Shown here in pieces: positions 45,120-54,929 of a DNA stretch of 64,000 nucleotides. Made by a program: the position numbers and the translations under genes. Position 1 is the stretch's first letter. Every line of letters starts with the position of its first letter. The notes beneath the pieces were generated by a model. The model was not told the DNA's origin, made no database searches, and worked only from the letters and a program-made list of their open reading frames with translations. Source of the stretch: CAWKAV01 sp963847735 (GTDB lineage Bacteria > Desulfobacterota > Desulfuromonadia > Desulfuromonadales > BM103). Location of the stretch: positions 62,001 through 126,000 of the forward strand of contig CAWKAV010000029.1 of the NCBI GenBank assembly GCA_963847735.1, given 5' to 3'.

Positions 45120-45567
45120 ACCAATCCTCTGAAGACCACCATCAAACCATAAACAACCGCTTAATAATCAGAAGCACCTGCCTAATTTTTTAGCTGGGCA
45201 GCCTCTGAAAACAGCTCAGCGGACACTTGTATCACTCGGCTTTGAGTTTTAAACAGGGTGTAATTCCGCGACGTTGCGGGGGAAGCGAGGACACTTCGAG
45301 ACGAGCGTCCTATCAGACAGGAGAGAATAATTGCAGTGAAGATGCCAAGACCGGATATGGGCCCATGATATCCACCTCGCCCGCCTGTTGCACAGTCGTA
45401 AAATTACCGGGATCACCTTCCTTAAGAGGGAACCTGCCTCCTCTACAGGGGAGAGTGTCAGTCGGGCGGCTTATGCTGCAAAGAACGATTTAACGTCGAC
45501 GTTGCCTGCGAAGAACAGTGTGAATCGTGCAGTTTAATGGCTTGTCTGTACAACCAATGGCATAAGA
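45120..45567. other. Intergenic region between draT and trpS
   Basis: About 450 bases without a gene. No sigma-54 promoter was found for draT. I see no convincing hairpin or conserved frame. Confidence 0.4.
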
Positions 45568-45596
45568 TTGAAATTGCATCACATTTCTGATAAGTT
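45568..45596 (+). promoter_or_regulatory. Possible trpS promoter
   Basis: TTGAAA at 45568, a 17-base spacer and TAAGTT at 45591, 34 bases before the trpS ATG. Moderate match. Confidence 0.3.
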
Positions 45597-45629
45597 TGCG
45601 CCTCTGAAACTCATCACTGGAGAATCAAC

Positions 45630-46595
45630 ATGCGTATCCTATCCGGCATCCAGCCTTCCGGCTCCCTGCACCTCGGCAACTACTTTGGCATGATGTCGAA
45701 GATGATTACCTACCAGGAAGAGTCTGAGCTATTTTGTTTTATCGCCAACTATCATGCCCAGACTTCGGTCAGCGATGGCAAACTTCTCGCTCGCGGCACT
45801 ATTGAAGCCGCCGCCAATTTTCTCGCCCTCGGCATGAACCCGGAGAAAAGCACCTTCTGGGTGCAATCCGATGTCCCAGAAGTTCAGGAACTGGCGTGGA
45901 TTTTATCCAACTTCACGCCGATGGGTCTGCTTGAGCGTTGCCACAGCTACAAGGAAAAGGTCGGCAAAGGGATTGCCGCCAACCACGGCCTGTTTGCATA
46001 CCCTGTCCTGATGACAGCTGACATTCTGCTGTTTCAGAGTGAAAAGGTGCCAGTCGGCAAGGACCAGAAACAGCACGTCGAAGTCGCCCGCGACATCGCT
46101 ATCAAGTTCAACAACGAATATGGTGACATCTTCATCCTGCCCGACCCTGAGATTGATGACGACGTCGCCACGGTTCCTGGACTCGACGGCCAGAAGATGA
46201 GCAAGAGCTACGGCAACACCATCGATCTCTTTGCCGAGGATAAAGCCTTGCGCAAACAGATCATGCGCATGGTCACGGCGCCGATCCCGGTGGAAGACCC
46301 GAAGGATCCCGACGCCTGCAATATTTACAAGATCTTCCGCCTCTTCCTTGACAAAAAAGACGATGCCGCTTTAAGGCAACGCTACCAGGCCGGCGGGCTG
46401 GCTTTCGGTGAGGTCAAGCAGGAGCTGTTCGAGACCGTGCGTGACTATTTTGCTCCCCAGGCCGAGTATCGCAAGGAACTGCTTGCCAACCCGGACGGGA
46501 TCCGCGAGATACTCGCCAGAGGTGCAGATAAAGCGAGATACGCGGCGAGCAAGACATTGCGCAAGGTGCGCAAGAAGACGGGGCTGGCCTACTGA
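45630..46595 (+). CDS. trpS: Tryptophanyl-tRNA synthetase
   Basis: 321 residues. ILSGIQPSGSLHLGNYFGMM carries the class I HIGH-like motif and LDGQKMSKSYGNTIDLFAED the KMSKS loop. It charges tRNA-Trp. ATG 45630 follows GGAG. Full length and intact. Confidence 0.96.
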   Translation: MRILSGIQPSGSLHLGNYFGMMSKMITYQEESELFCFIANYHAQTSVSDGKLLARGTIEAAANFLALGMNPEKSTFWVQSDVPEVQELAWILSNFTPMGLLERCHSYKEKVGKGIAANHGLFAYPVLMTADILLFQSEKVPVGKDQKQHVEVARDIAIKFNNEYGDIFILPDPEIDDDVATVPGLDGQKMSKSYGNTIDLFAEDKALRKQIMRMVTAPIPVEDPKDPDACNIYKIFRLFLDKKDDAALRQRYQAGGLAFGEVKQELFETVRDYFAPQAEYRKELLANPDGIREILARGADKARYAASKTLRKVRKKTGLAY

Positions 46596-46632
46596 ACTTG
46601 CCGTAACTGCCACCGTGTGCAAGATCGGGCGG

Positions 46633-46821
46633 CTATGACGAACGGTTGTCTTCGACTTCGCGGGTAAAGAGAACAAACGCCATCGAAGGTCTCTTGCTGG
46701 CTTCGCGAACAACAAACTGGATAGTGTCGAAATGCCACCCTTTGCCAGCCCAGTTGTTCAAAGTCTCCTCGATCGACTCATCTGTTACCACCGAGAGCTC
46801 CACCACTTTATACTCGATCAT
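46633..46821 (-). CDS. DUF4177-like small protein
   Basis: 62 residues from ATG 46821. MIEYKVVELSVVTDESIEET, then LNNWAGKGWHFDTIQFVVRE and AFVLFTREVE, match the short DUF4177 fold (ExxLNxxGxxGW). Function unknown. The frame extends upstream to 47010 without homology, and that part was left out. Confidence 0.75.
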   Translation of the reverse strand: MIEYKVVELSVVTDESIEETLNNWAGKGWHFDTIQFVVREASKRPSMAFVLFTREVEDNRSS

Positions 46822-47040
46822 CAGCGTACCTTTCACTTCATGAAGCCTCACGGGCTTCAGATCCTCCGTACTTATAACGTGCAGGGTCGACCCGGGTAAA
46901 GTATTCGCTTTCGGCGTTGTCCTGTTCGCCGTGATCGGCCTGTTGGGCCTGATCAGGATTTTAAGCCGCAAGCAGAACACGAGTCCTTCCCACCGTGCAT
47001 CCCCGGACAATCCCTAAATTGCACTCGCTGGCCGACGCAC
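46822..47040. other. Intergenic stretch with a start-less membrane-like frame
   Basis: On the plus strand 46901-47017 encodes VFAFGVVLFAVIGLLGLIRI and a basic tail before a stop, which looks like one membrane segment. There is no ATG, GTG or TTG between the upstream stop at 46841 and this segment. It could be a decayed or misread small membrane protein gene. Confidence 0.3.
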
Positions 47041-47074
47041 AAAAAATGCGGCCCCGCCATGATGGCGGGGCCGC
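47041..47074 (-). terminator. Intrinsic terminator after the MFS gene
   Basis: Minus strand GCGGCCCCGCCATCATGGCG, then GGGCCGC and ATTTTTT: a strong stem and T-run about 46 bases after the MFS stop. Confidence 0.85.
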
Positions 47075-47119
47075 GGCCGTTTGTACCTGAAGGAGGGTTT
47101 GCAAACGGTGGAACAGCGA

Positions 47120-48433
47120 TTAATCGTTGGTTACTTTTGACAGGACCAGATCTTCTTCTGCCTCGAAAGAACCTTCGAGTACCGGAGCTTCTTCCCGGCG
47201 GGTCTTCAAGGTGCCGGCAAGCATGGCTCCGACCACCAGCAGGGCACCGGCAGCAGCGAACGACATGGTGAAGCCGCCGGTCTTGACACGCAGCATCTCG
47301 GAGACACGCACCAGAGCGAAAGCACCGAGGCCCCAGGCCGAGAAAAGCAGGCCGTAGTTCATGCCAAAATGCTTGGCGCCCCACAGATCCTTGGCGAAGG
47401 ACGGAAACAGCGAGAGGTTGGTGCCGTAGTTGAAGACCATGAAGGTCACAAGCAGCGGCATTGCCAACGGGTTGTTATAGGTGCCGCCGATCACCGGAAT
47501 AGCGAGGAACATCAGAACAGCCTGGAAGACCAGCATGATCACCAGGGTGTTGGCGCGACCAATTTTGTCGGAGGCGACACCGGCGATGACCCGCCCGGCG
47601 GCATTACCGACCGACATAATGGCCACGACCAGAAACGCGTACTCCCCCATGCTCGCCTTGGCCAATCCTTTGGCACTGCCGATGACCATGAGACCAGCCC
47701 CGGCGCCGATGAAGAAGCAGGCCCAGAGGGTATAGAACTTTGCGGTCTTGAGAATCTGTGAAGGGGATTGGTCTTCGACGACAACGGCCTTGACTGATGA
47801 ACTTGCAGACTTCGAATCGGGCACGAAACCAAGCGGTGGGTTGGCGAGGAACATGCCGAAGAAACAGGTGACAGCGACAAAACCGATACCGAAGAAGAAC
47901 ATCGACTGCTGCAAGCCATAGGCACCGAGCAGGTACTGGGCCAGCGGTGCGATGTAGACCGAAGCAAGACCGAAGCCGGCGACGACGATGCCGGCAATCA
48001 GGCCGGTCTTGGCCGGGGGGAACCATTTGAGCGCCGGTGGGGTGGCCGACGAGTAGCCGAAACCGATTCCCATTCCGGCCATAACGCCGAAACCGGCGAT
48101 CCATGCCCAGTAGCTGGTGGTCTGTGAAATCCAGATAAAACCGGCACCGACCATCAGCCCGCCGATCATGCAGGTGATGCGCGGACCGAACTTGTCCTGA
48201 ACCTTGCCGGCCATAATCATCGCCACGGCAAAAGTCAGGCAGGCCGTAGCGTAGGGATCATTAATCGAAGCTTTGTCCCAGGCAAAGGCGCCAGGACCGC
48301 CGGCGGCAATCGAATCGGCAATCGCACCCTTGAAGATGCTCCAGGTGTAGAGGATGCCCAGCGCCAGATTGATGCCGGTTCCGGCCAGGACCACCGTCCA
48401 ACCGCGTTTTGATGATAGTTTCTGCTTGCTCAT
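47120..48433 (-). CDS. MFS transporter, oxalate/formate antiporter (OFA) family
   Basis: 437 residues from ATG 48433, with GGGAGG ahead. Twelve membrane segments are visible. GWTVVLAGTGINLALGILYT is the OFA N-terminus, and GAGLMVIGSAKGLAK with VGNAAGRVIAGVASDKIGRA is the central MFS loop region. OFA carriers move small carboxylates such as oxalate, formate, lactate or acetate; the substrate here is not known. Three related palindromes lie 290-490 bases upstream. Confidence 0.88.
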   Translation of the reverse strand: MSKQKLSSKRGWTVVLAGTGINLALGILYTWSIFKGAIADSIAAGGPGAFAWDKASINDPYATACLTFAVAMIMAGKVQDKFGPRITCMIGGLMVGAGFIWISQTTSYWAWIAGFGVMAGMGIGFGYSSATPPALKWFPPAKTGLIAGIVVAGFGLASVYIAPLAQYLLGAYGLQQSMFFFGIGFVAVTCFFGMFLANPPLGFVPDSKSASSSVKAVVVEDQSPSQILKTAKFYTLWACFFIGAGAGLMVIGSAKGLAKASMGEYAFLVVAIMSVGNAAGRVIAGVASDKIGRANTLVIMLVFQAVLMFLAIPVIGGTYNNPLAMPLLVTFMVFNYGTNLSLFPSFAKDLWGAKHFGMNYGLLFSAWGLGAFALVRVSEMLRVKTGGFTMSFAAAGALLVVGAMLAGTLKTRREEAPVLEGSFEAEEDLVLSKVTND

Positions 48434-48726
48434 GTCTGCCTCCCTGTTGATTGATATCGAATTATCCAAACCGTACTGCCGTAATTGCTGAACCCGGTGC
48501 GACAATGGCCAGCGCGCCCTGATTGCGCCGATGACTGGCTTACCTCTGCGACCTCCGGGTGGATGTACAAGCATCTTCGTTGCCTTTCGTTGCGATGCGG
48601 CGGATGGCAAGCAACATCGCAACTCGCATACCAATCGCAAATAATCCGTAAAAACTTTTTTTATTATTTAAATTCAGCAACTTGCGTTGACGGTGATTCG
48701 GTCAGCAAAGGTCGGAACAAAATGCC

Positions 48727-48748
48727 GTTTTTGCAGAAACGCGAAAAC
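48727..48748. promoter_or_regulatory. Palindromic operator-like repeat, copy 1
   Basis: GTTTTTGC-AGAAAC-GCGAAAAC, arms matching at 7 of 8 positions. It shares the core TTTTTGCAxAAACGCxAAAA with copy 3. Confidence 0.5.
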
Positions 48749-48864
48749 AGCGTTGTACTGAGAACATGTTTGTGAATCGAAGATGACAATCTAACAGGGG
48801 ACGGGAACAGACAAAACGAGTCAAAAAAGGGGTTTATGGAGAGTTTCAACCAGACTTAAAACAA

Positions 48865-48884
48865 GGTTTTGCAAAACTGCGAGG
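48865..48884. promoter_or_regulatory. Palindromic operator-like repeat, copy 2 (weak)
   Basis: GGTTTTGCAAAACTGCGAGG, a degenerate copy of the same TTTTGCA...GCGA element. Confidence 0.35.
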
Positions 48885-48896
48885 GTAAAAATTATG

Positions 48897-48918
48897 CTTT
48901 TTGCAAAAACGCAAAAAG
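48897..48918. promoter_or_regulatory. Palindromic operator-like repeat, copy 3
   Basis: CTTTTTGC-AAAAAC-GCAAAAAG, perfect 8-base arms. It lies between the EfpL gene end and the MFS gene start; both genes run leftward. Confidence 0.5.
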
Positions 48919-48971
48919 GGGCCGCCACTTGGTGACAACCCCCACTCAATGCAAAATTCAAGAGAGTCCAA

Positions 48972-49532
48972 TCAGGCGCGAGACACGAACCGGCACTCGC
49001 GCGTATCAACCTTGACTCTTTCATCGTTCTCGAGATAACCGGGCACCTGGATTTTTAATCCGGTCTCCAGCGTTGCCTCCTTGGTCTGGGCCTGGGCGGT
49101 GGCGTTCTTGATTGCCGGGGCGGTTTCGATAACCAGCAACTCCACGATCATCGGCGGGTCGACGGACACGACCTGGCCTTCAAAGACACCGAGCACAACC
49201 TCGCTACCATCGAGCAGGTAACCTTTTACCGGGCCGTACATCTCGTCACCCAGTTCGTACTGTTCATAACTCTCGAGATCCATGAACACGCCGCTGTCGC
49301 CTTCGGCGTAGAGAAACTGGCCCTTGCGCTTTTCAAAATCGGCGGCATCGACGCGGTCACCCGCCTTGAAGGCCTTTTCCAGCACCTGGCCAGTGAGCAG
49401 GTTGCGGTACTTGGTTTTAATCAGGGTGCTGCCACCACGAGCCGAGGGGCTCTGACTATTGACGTCGAGGACCAGGCAGGGTGCGCTGTCGAGCAGAATC
49501 ACCTGGCCGCGTTTCAGATCGTTGGATACCAT
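48972..49532 (-). CDS. Elongation factor P-like protein, EfpL/YeiP type
   Basis: 186 residues with three EF-P domains. In the tip loop of domain I the sequence is SQSPSARGGSTLIKTKYRN, with Arg32 where canonical EF-P has a modified Lys. This is the EfpL (YeiP) pattern, which works unmodified. The C-terminal LKIQVPGYLENDERVKVDT is conserved. It relieves ribosome stalling at Pro-rich sequences. A second, Lys-bearing EF-P gene lies 2 kb away. Confidence 0.85.
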   Translation of the reverse strand: MVSNDLKRGQVILLDSAPCLVLDVNSQSPSARGGSTLIKTKYRNLLTGQVLEKAFKAGDRVDAADFEKRKGQFLYAEGDSGVFMDLESYEQYELGDEMYGPVKGYLLDGSEVVLGVFEGQVVSVDPPMIVELLVIETAPAIKNATAQAQTKEATLETGLKIQVPGYLENDERVKVDTRECRFVSRA

Positions 49533-49788
49533 GTAATTATCTCCTTCACTTATAGTAGCGGGCGCTTGAGCGAACGGCCCTCGCTATTCAGGTGCGGCAA
49601 TGTAGCATAAGTTTTGCGAGCAGTGAAGTTGGATTTGAGGTGGGGTGGAGTATGCTGAAGCGAGCCTGGCAGATCTTTTGCGCTATCGCGACAAAGGTCT
49701 TTACGCCTGTCTTGCATTTATGGAAGTTTTTGTCAGAATGTAGGTCGACAGCGCAGCAGAAAGCAAACTTCATAAGGAGAAACGTTTC

Positions 49789-51030
49789 ATGTATTCTATG
49801 GACAATGTGGGCAGAAATACCATCGCCATGGTTCTGGCCGGTGGCAAGGGAGAGCGGCTCAGCCCGCTGACCCTGCGTCGGGCCAAGCCGAGCGTTGCTT
49901 TTGGCGGCAAATACAAGATCATCGATTTTGTCCTCTCCAACCTGTTCAACTCGGGCATCAAGAAAGTCTACATCCTCACCCAGTACCGGGCCTACTCGCT
50001 CAACAAGCATCTCCGCGAATCCTGGGGCAAATGGACTGGTTTGGGAGAGTTCTTCGTCGACATTTCCCCAGAAACCCGGAGCGAAAGCGAAGAATGGTTC
50101 AAAGGGACGGCGGATGCAATCCTTCAATACCTGCGCTTTGTCGAATCCTCTGATGCGGATTACGTGGCTATCTTCGGTGGCGACCATATTTACAAGATGG
50201 ATGTGACCCAGATGATCAATTTTCATCGTATGAACCGGGCCGACATCACAATTGCAGCCCTTGAGGTGCCGATTGAGGAAGGCAGCAGATTTGGAATTTT
50301 TTCCGTGGATGAAGATGCCAGAATTACCGATTTTACCGAAAAGCCAACGGATCCGGAGAGAATCCCGGGACGCGATACCTGCTTCGCCTCCATGGGCAAC
50401 TATATTTTCCCTACCCGGAAGCTTATCGAAGTGCTCCAAGAGGCAAAAAAGACTCATGAGGATCTGGATTTCGGCAAGCACGTGATCCCGATGATGCTGG
50501 AACAAGGGGACAGGGTCTTTGCCTACAATTTCAACGACAATGTTATTCCGGGCATGAAGACCGAGGAGCGCGGCTACTGGAGGGATGTGGGGACCCTTGA
50601 ATCTTACTACGAAGCCAACATGGACCTCGTCAACGTCTCACCGCAGTTGAACCTCTACAATTACAAGTGGCCGATTCTTACCAACCAGGGCAACCTGCCG
50701 CCAGCCAAGACCGTTTTTGACGAAGAAGACCGGCGTGGCCAGAACATCGACTCCTATGTCTGCGCCGGCTGCATCACCAGCGGCAGCACGGTGAAACGCT
50801 CGATTCTCGGCCCGCGCTGCAAGATCAACAGCTACAGCCTGGTCGAGGATTCCATCCTGTTTGAAAACGTTAACGTCGGTCGGCACGTCAAGATTCGCAA
50901 GGCGATCATTGACAAGAACGTCCTGATTCCGGACGGTAGCCAGATCGGCTACGATTTTGAAGAAGACCGGCGCAAGGGCTATACGGTGACGGATTCGGGG
51001 ATTGTTGTGGTGCCGCGGTCAGACAAGTAG
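49789..51030 (+). CDS. glgC: Glucose-1-phosphate adenylyltransferase
   Basis: 413 residues. AMVLAGGKGERLSPLTLRRA is the nucleotide-binding motif with PSVAFGGKYKIIDFVLSN after it. The C-terminal left-handed beta helix region follows (CAGCITSGSTVKRSILGPRC). It makes ADP-glucose, the committed step of glycogen synthesis, and is usually allosterically controlled. ATG 49789 follows AAGGAG. Confidence 0.95.
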   Translation: MYSMDNVGRNTIAMVLAGGKGERLSPLTLRRAKPSVAFGGKYKIIDFVLSNLFNSGIKKVYILTQYRAYSLNKHLRESWGKWTGLGEFFVDISPETRSESEEWFKGTADAILQYLRFVESSDADYVAIFGGDHIYKMDVTQMINFHRMNRADITIAALEVPIEEGSRFGIFSVDEDARITDFTEKPTDPERIPGRDTCFASMGNYIFPTRKLIEVLQEAKKTHEDLDFGKHVIPMMLEQGDRVFAYNFNDNVIPGMKTEERGYWRDVGTLESYYEANMDLVNVSPQLNLYNYKWPILTNQGNLPPAKTVFDEEDRRGQNIDSYVCAGCITSGSTVKRSILGPRCKINSYSLVEDSILFENVNVGRHVKIRKAIIDKNVLIPDGSQIGYDFEEDRRKGYTVTDSGIVVVPRSDK

Positions 51031-51093
51031 GGGGAGTTAGGTCATCGAGTTGTAACAATACCATCAAAACCGGCGGGTTGCGTCCCGCCAGCC

Positions 51094-51130
51094 GCCCTAC
51101 TTTTTTTGCAGGCGCCAAAAAAAAGTAGGC
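51094..51130. repeat. Inverted repeat after glgC
   Basis: GCCCTACTTTTTTTGC and AAAAAAAAGTAGGC are near-perfect arms around a GGCGCC centre. It could terminate in both directions or be a dispersed intergenic element. Confidence 0.55.
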
Positions 51131-51238
51131 AAAAAATGGCTATTTCTCCTACGGAGAGCATGTGTTTGCCAGGTTTTGTGTTTTGTTGTGTTGCGTCCTT
51201 TGATGATTAGGGCGGTTCTGCGTGGAATCCAATGGCGG

Positions 51239-51268
51239 GGCCCCCGATTTTTTTCGGGGGCCTTCTTG
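51239..51268 (+). terminator. Intrinsic terminator downstream of glgC
   Basis: GGCCCCCGA-TTTTT-TCGGGGGCC followed by TTCTTGTC. The following 265 bases up to efp hold no gene that I can support. Confidence 0.7.
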
Positions 51269-51534
51269 TCTACGCAGCGGCTCAAGCAGACAAGGATTTG
51301 TGATGTTTACCTATCTCCAGAGACTTTAAAAACCAACAAATCTTTAAATTCAACCACCATTGTGACGTAAGGAATGGGGCTCGACCCGCGGTTTTTAAAT
51401 TTTGATTTGCATATTGTTTCCACAAACAGACAACCCCACCCCCCACAAAAAACCAATGACATAACGCCCCGTTTGTGTGTATAAATGCACTTCTCTAAAT
51501 CAACACAATTCCAGCTTCGTGAAGGAGTTTTCTC

Positions 51535-52098
51535 ATGTACAGCAGTGCCGATTTAAAAAAAGGCCTCAAAGTGATGATCGACGGCGAACCCCACGTCATC
51601 GCGCAGTTCGATTTCACCAAACCCGGCAAAGGTCAGGCCCTCTACAGGTGCAAGCTGCGCAACATGATCACCGGCGCCCTCTTTGATCGCACTTATCGTT
51701 CCGGCGAGAGCTTCGAACCGGCCAGCCTGGAAGAACGCGACATGCAGTACCTTTATAAAGACGAGACCGGCTACGTGTTCATGGATCAGAAAACCTATGA
51801 GCAGACTTCTATCAGCGAAGAGATCCTTGGCGACGATCACTATTTTTTGGTCGACAACATGGAGGTCAAGGTCCTCACACATAATGAACGAGGCATCGGC
51901 GTGACCCTGCCCAACTTCGTCAACCTGCGCGTCATCCAGTCCGATCCCTGGGTCAAAGGCGACACAGCCGCAGGTAACAACAAGCCGGCCACTGTTGAGT
52001 CCGGCTACACCCTGCAAGTGCCCTCCTTCGTCGAGCAAGGCGTCCTGATCCAGATCGATACGCGCACCGGCGAGTACGTCACCCGCGTCAAAGAATAG
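51535..52098 (+). CDS. efp: Elongation factor P
   Basis: 187 residues. The domain I tip reads FTKPGKGQALYRCKLRN; Lys32 in PGKGQA is the residue that EpmA beta-lysylates. Domains II and III follow, ending VPSFVEQGVLIQIDTRTGEY. It binds between P and E sites and rescues polyproline stalls. epmA occurs 6 kb downstream. ATG 51535 follows AAGGAG. Confidence 0.95.
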   Translation: MYSSADLKKGLKVMIDGEPHVIAQFDFTKPGKGQALYRCKLRNMITGALFDRTYRSGESFEPASLEERDMQYLYKDETGYVFMDQKTYEQTSISEEILGDDHYFLVDNMEVKVLTHNERGIGVTLPNFVNLRVIQSDPWVKGDTAAGNNKPATVESGYTLQVPSFVEQGVLIQIDTRTGEYVTRVKE

Positions 52099-52125
52099 CC
52101 CGGGGGGAAATCCGAACCCTACGCT

Positions 52126-52156
52126 AAAAAACGTCTGCTCGCAGGCGTTTTTTTTT
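52126..52156 (+). terminator. Intrinsic terminator after efp
   Basis: AACGTCTG-CTCG-CAGGCGTT followed by a run of nine T, 28 bases after the efp stop. Confidence 0.85.
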
Positions 52157-52236
52157 AAACTTTTTCGAGGCTGTTTCGTCTAGAATGCATCCAGACTAAT
52201 GATACTGGCCCACGTACCTGAAGAAAGTTCCAAGGC

Positions 52237-53649
52237 ATGCTGACCCCCCGGCGACAACATGACAATGTCCCAGGCAGACGATACGTCTGGCTCGGTGTTG
52301 GTATCATCTTCCTGCTGCTCACCGCCTGCAGCCAGGCAATCACTCGTCAGACTTCGGCCATTCAGCCACAAGCGATTTTTTCGGCAACCGGCCTGGAGCA
52401 ACTGCCCGAGCAATGGTGGCGGACCTTCGAGGACCCGATCCTTAACAGCATGATTGCCCAGGCCCTGGCCGCGAATTTCAATTTACAAATCGCCTGGGAC
52501 CGACTTGACCGAGCCCGTGCTGTGGCGCGCAAGGCCGGTGCCGACCTGACCCCGCAAGTCAATGGTGACGCAGCTTTCACCACCAGCCGCTTCCGCAACG
52601 ATGGTTACACCGACTCGTCACATAGCTTCAGCCTGGGACTATCCGCAAGCTACGAAGTCGATCTCTGGGGTCGCATAAATTCGATCAGTCGGGCCGCCGA
52701 GTTTGACGCTTTGGCCAGCGCAGAGGATTTACAAACGGCGGCATTGACGCTGTCGGCCCAGGTCGCGACAACCTGGTACCAGCTAATCGATCAGCTTGGC
52801 CAGATCAGGCTGCTCAAAGAGCAACAACACACCAATGAGCAGGCTCTCGATCTGATCAGTCTACAATTCCGTACCGGTCAGGTCGGCATCGCCGACCTGC
52901 TGCAACAACGTCAGGTGGTTGAGACCCGACGTGGTGAGCAGGCCCTGGCTACAGGCCGGGCGCAGGTATTAAAGCACCAGTTGGCGGTGTTGCTTGGTGT
53001 CGCTCCGGACCAGGCCCCGCAGGTGACCATCAGCACGCTCGGCGAACTGCCGCCGCTGCCTTTGACCGGGTTGCAAAGCAGCCTGCTCGAACGACGACCC
53101 GATGTGCGCGCTGCGTGGTTGCAGTTACAGGCGGCAGACCAGGGGGTCGCCGCAGCTGTTGCTGATCGGTTTCCTCGTCTCAGCCTGACCGGCCGAACCA
53201 GCACTTCAGGTGAGCAGATCGAAAAACTTTTCGACGACTGGCTGGCCTCTTTGGCAGCAAACCTGCTGACACCACTGATTGATGGTGGTCGACGCCGTGC
53301 CGAAGTCGAGCGCAGCCAGGCCGTCGCCTCAGAAACTTTGCATATCTACAGCCAGGTTGTTCTCGAAGCCCTGGCCGAAGTTGAAAATGCCCTGGTCCAG
53401 GAGCAGAATCTTCAGGAGTACCTGATCAGTATCAACCGTCAGCTGGAATTAGCCGGACAGTCCACCGCGCGCATCCGGGACCGTTACCTCAACGGGGCCG
53501 AAAACTATCAGCGGATTCTCACCGCACTGCTCTCGGAGCAGTCTCTGCAGCGCACCCGTCTTTCTGCCCGGCGTGAACTCTTCGTCAATCGCATCAACCT
53601 CTGCCGGGCTCTGGCTGGCGGTTGGCAATTGTCACGGCAGTCTGATTAA
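52237..53649 (+). CDS. RND efflux outer-membrane lipoprotein (TolC/NodT family)
   Basis: 470 residues. VGIIFLLLTACSQ is a signal peptide with a lipobox at Cys31. The body has the two OEP repeats (WWRTFEDPILNSMIAQALAA, LLERRPDVRAAWLQLQAADQ). NodT-type channels form the outer-membrane part of tripartite pumps. The adaptor and pump genes follow directly. Confidence 0.92.
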   Translation: MLTPRRQHDNVPGRRYVWLGVGIIFLLLTACSQAITRQTSAIQPQAIFSATGLEQLPEQWWRTFEDPILNSMIAQALAANFNLQIAWDRLDRARAVARKAGADLTPQVNGDAAFTTSRFRNDGYTDSSHSFSLGLSASYEVDLWGRINSISRAAEFDALASAEDLQTAALTLSAQVATTWYQLIDQLGQIRLLKEQQHTNEQALDLISLQFRTGQVGIADLLQQRQVVETRRGEQALATGRAQVLKHQLAVLLGVAPDQAPQVTISTLGELPPLPLTGLQSSLLERRPDVRAAWLQLQAADQGVAAAVADRFPRLSLTGRTSTSGEQIEKLFDDWLASLAANLLTPLIDGGRRRAEVERSQAVASETLHIYSQVVLEALAEVENALVQEQNLQEYLISINRQLELAGQSTARIRDRYLNGAENYQRILTALLSEQSLQRTRLSARRELFVNRINLCRALAGGWQLSRQSD

Positions 53650-53672
53650 CGGACCTTACGAAGGAAGCAACC

Positions 53673-54929
53673 ATGTTCCCAGACCAGCGTCAACAACCTC
53701 ATCCTGATCCTGCCGGGCAAAATCGCAGAGCCGCGTTACTGAGACTACTGCTACCCGCCCTCGTCGTCATCTGCAGCGCAGCCGTCGCCTTCTGGATGAT
53801 GCAGTCGGGACCCAAGGCCAAACCGCGGGCCAAAGTTCGCAATGCGGTTATTGTGGATGTCCGCCCGATCGAATTCGGTCAGAGAACCACAACCATCAGC
53901 ATCATGGGTACGGTCATACCGAAGCGCGAAGTCGTTCTCAAACCCCAGGTCAGCGGCGAGATTATCCAATTAAGTGACAAGCTGGTACCGGGCGGACGCT
54001 TTGGCACGGGCGAGCAACTTCTCAGTATTGATCCAAGCGACTACCAGATTACAGTGAAACAGCTTGCCAGCGAGGTCGCCAGGGTCGAAGCCGACCGACA
54101 GATAGAGCTTGGCCGGCAACGGGTTGCCCAGAAAGAATTTGAGTTGCTCGGCGAAACGGTCAGTGCAGAAGAAAAGGCTTTGATGCTCCGGGAACCACAG
54201 CTGGAGAATCTCCGTGCCATTCTGGACGGAACCAGGGCCCGCCTCGAACAGGCGCAACTTGACCTGGCCCGAACCGTTATCAAAGCCCCATTCAACGCCG
54301 TGGTCATCTCCCGCGAAATCAATCTCGGCACCAGCGTCTCGCCAGGCACCACCCTGACGACCCTGGTCGGCAGCGACAGTTACTGGATCGAGGCGCCGAT
54401 CCCCGCCGGTCAGTTGAAATGGATCAGGACTGGTCAGCCGGGCATTGCCGGGGGCTCACCGGTACGCGTCTTCGATACCGCGACCTGGGGTTCGACGAAC
54501 TTTCGGACCGGTCAGGTGGTTGGCCTGACGGCCATGGTTGAAGAGCAGGGTCGCATGGCCAAGCTGCTCGCGGAAGTAACCGACCCTCTTGCCCTGCAAA
54601 AAACCTCAGAGGAGCTTCCTGAGCTGCTGCTCGGCAGTTATGTGCGGCTTGAAATAGCAAGGAACGAGCTTGCCGCACGCCGCGGCGATCGAACGTGAAC
54701 TGGTGCGCGACGGCGACCGGCTCTGGATTATGGATGACCAGGGAGCTCTCGACATCCGCCCGGTTGAGATTGCTTTTCGCGGCCAGGATCACGTTCTGGT
54801 CACCGGCGGAATCCGGGATGGCGAGCGCTGATCACGACCAACCTGCCCTCGCCGGTGCAGGGCATGAGCCTGAGGCTTAAGGACAGCGAGGCCTCCAGCC
54901 CCACCGGGGCAGAGAAAGCCAAACCATGA
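53673..54929 (+). pseudogene. RND efflux periplasmic adaptor (HlyD family), frameshifted near the end
   Basis: The first 330 codons are intact: a membrane anchor (LLRLLLPALVVICSAAVAFW), then VVLKPQVSGEIIQLSDKLVP (lipoyl half), a coiled-coil hairpin around 120-200 and IKAPFNAVVISREINLGTSV. Near 54673 and 54830 one base is gained or lost, and the C-terminal domain continues as RDGDRLWIMDDQGALDIRPV and VQGMSLRLKDSEA. The stop overlaps the pump gene ATG. It links pump and outer-membrane channel. Confidence 0.83.

Noticed and set aside
45120..45567. Sigma-54 promoter for draT
   Set aside because: Only GGCAGGTGC with wrong GG-GC spacing was found.
46901..47017. Small subunit of the OFA carrier on the plus strand
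   Set aside because: It lies on the opposite strand to the carrier, has no start codon, and a terminator separates the two.
49588..50505. 305-codon minus-strand open frame
   Set aside because: Antisense of glgC and its upstream region; no family match and no ribosome site.
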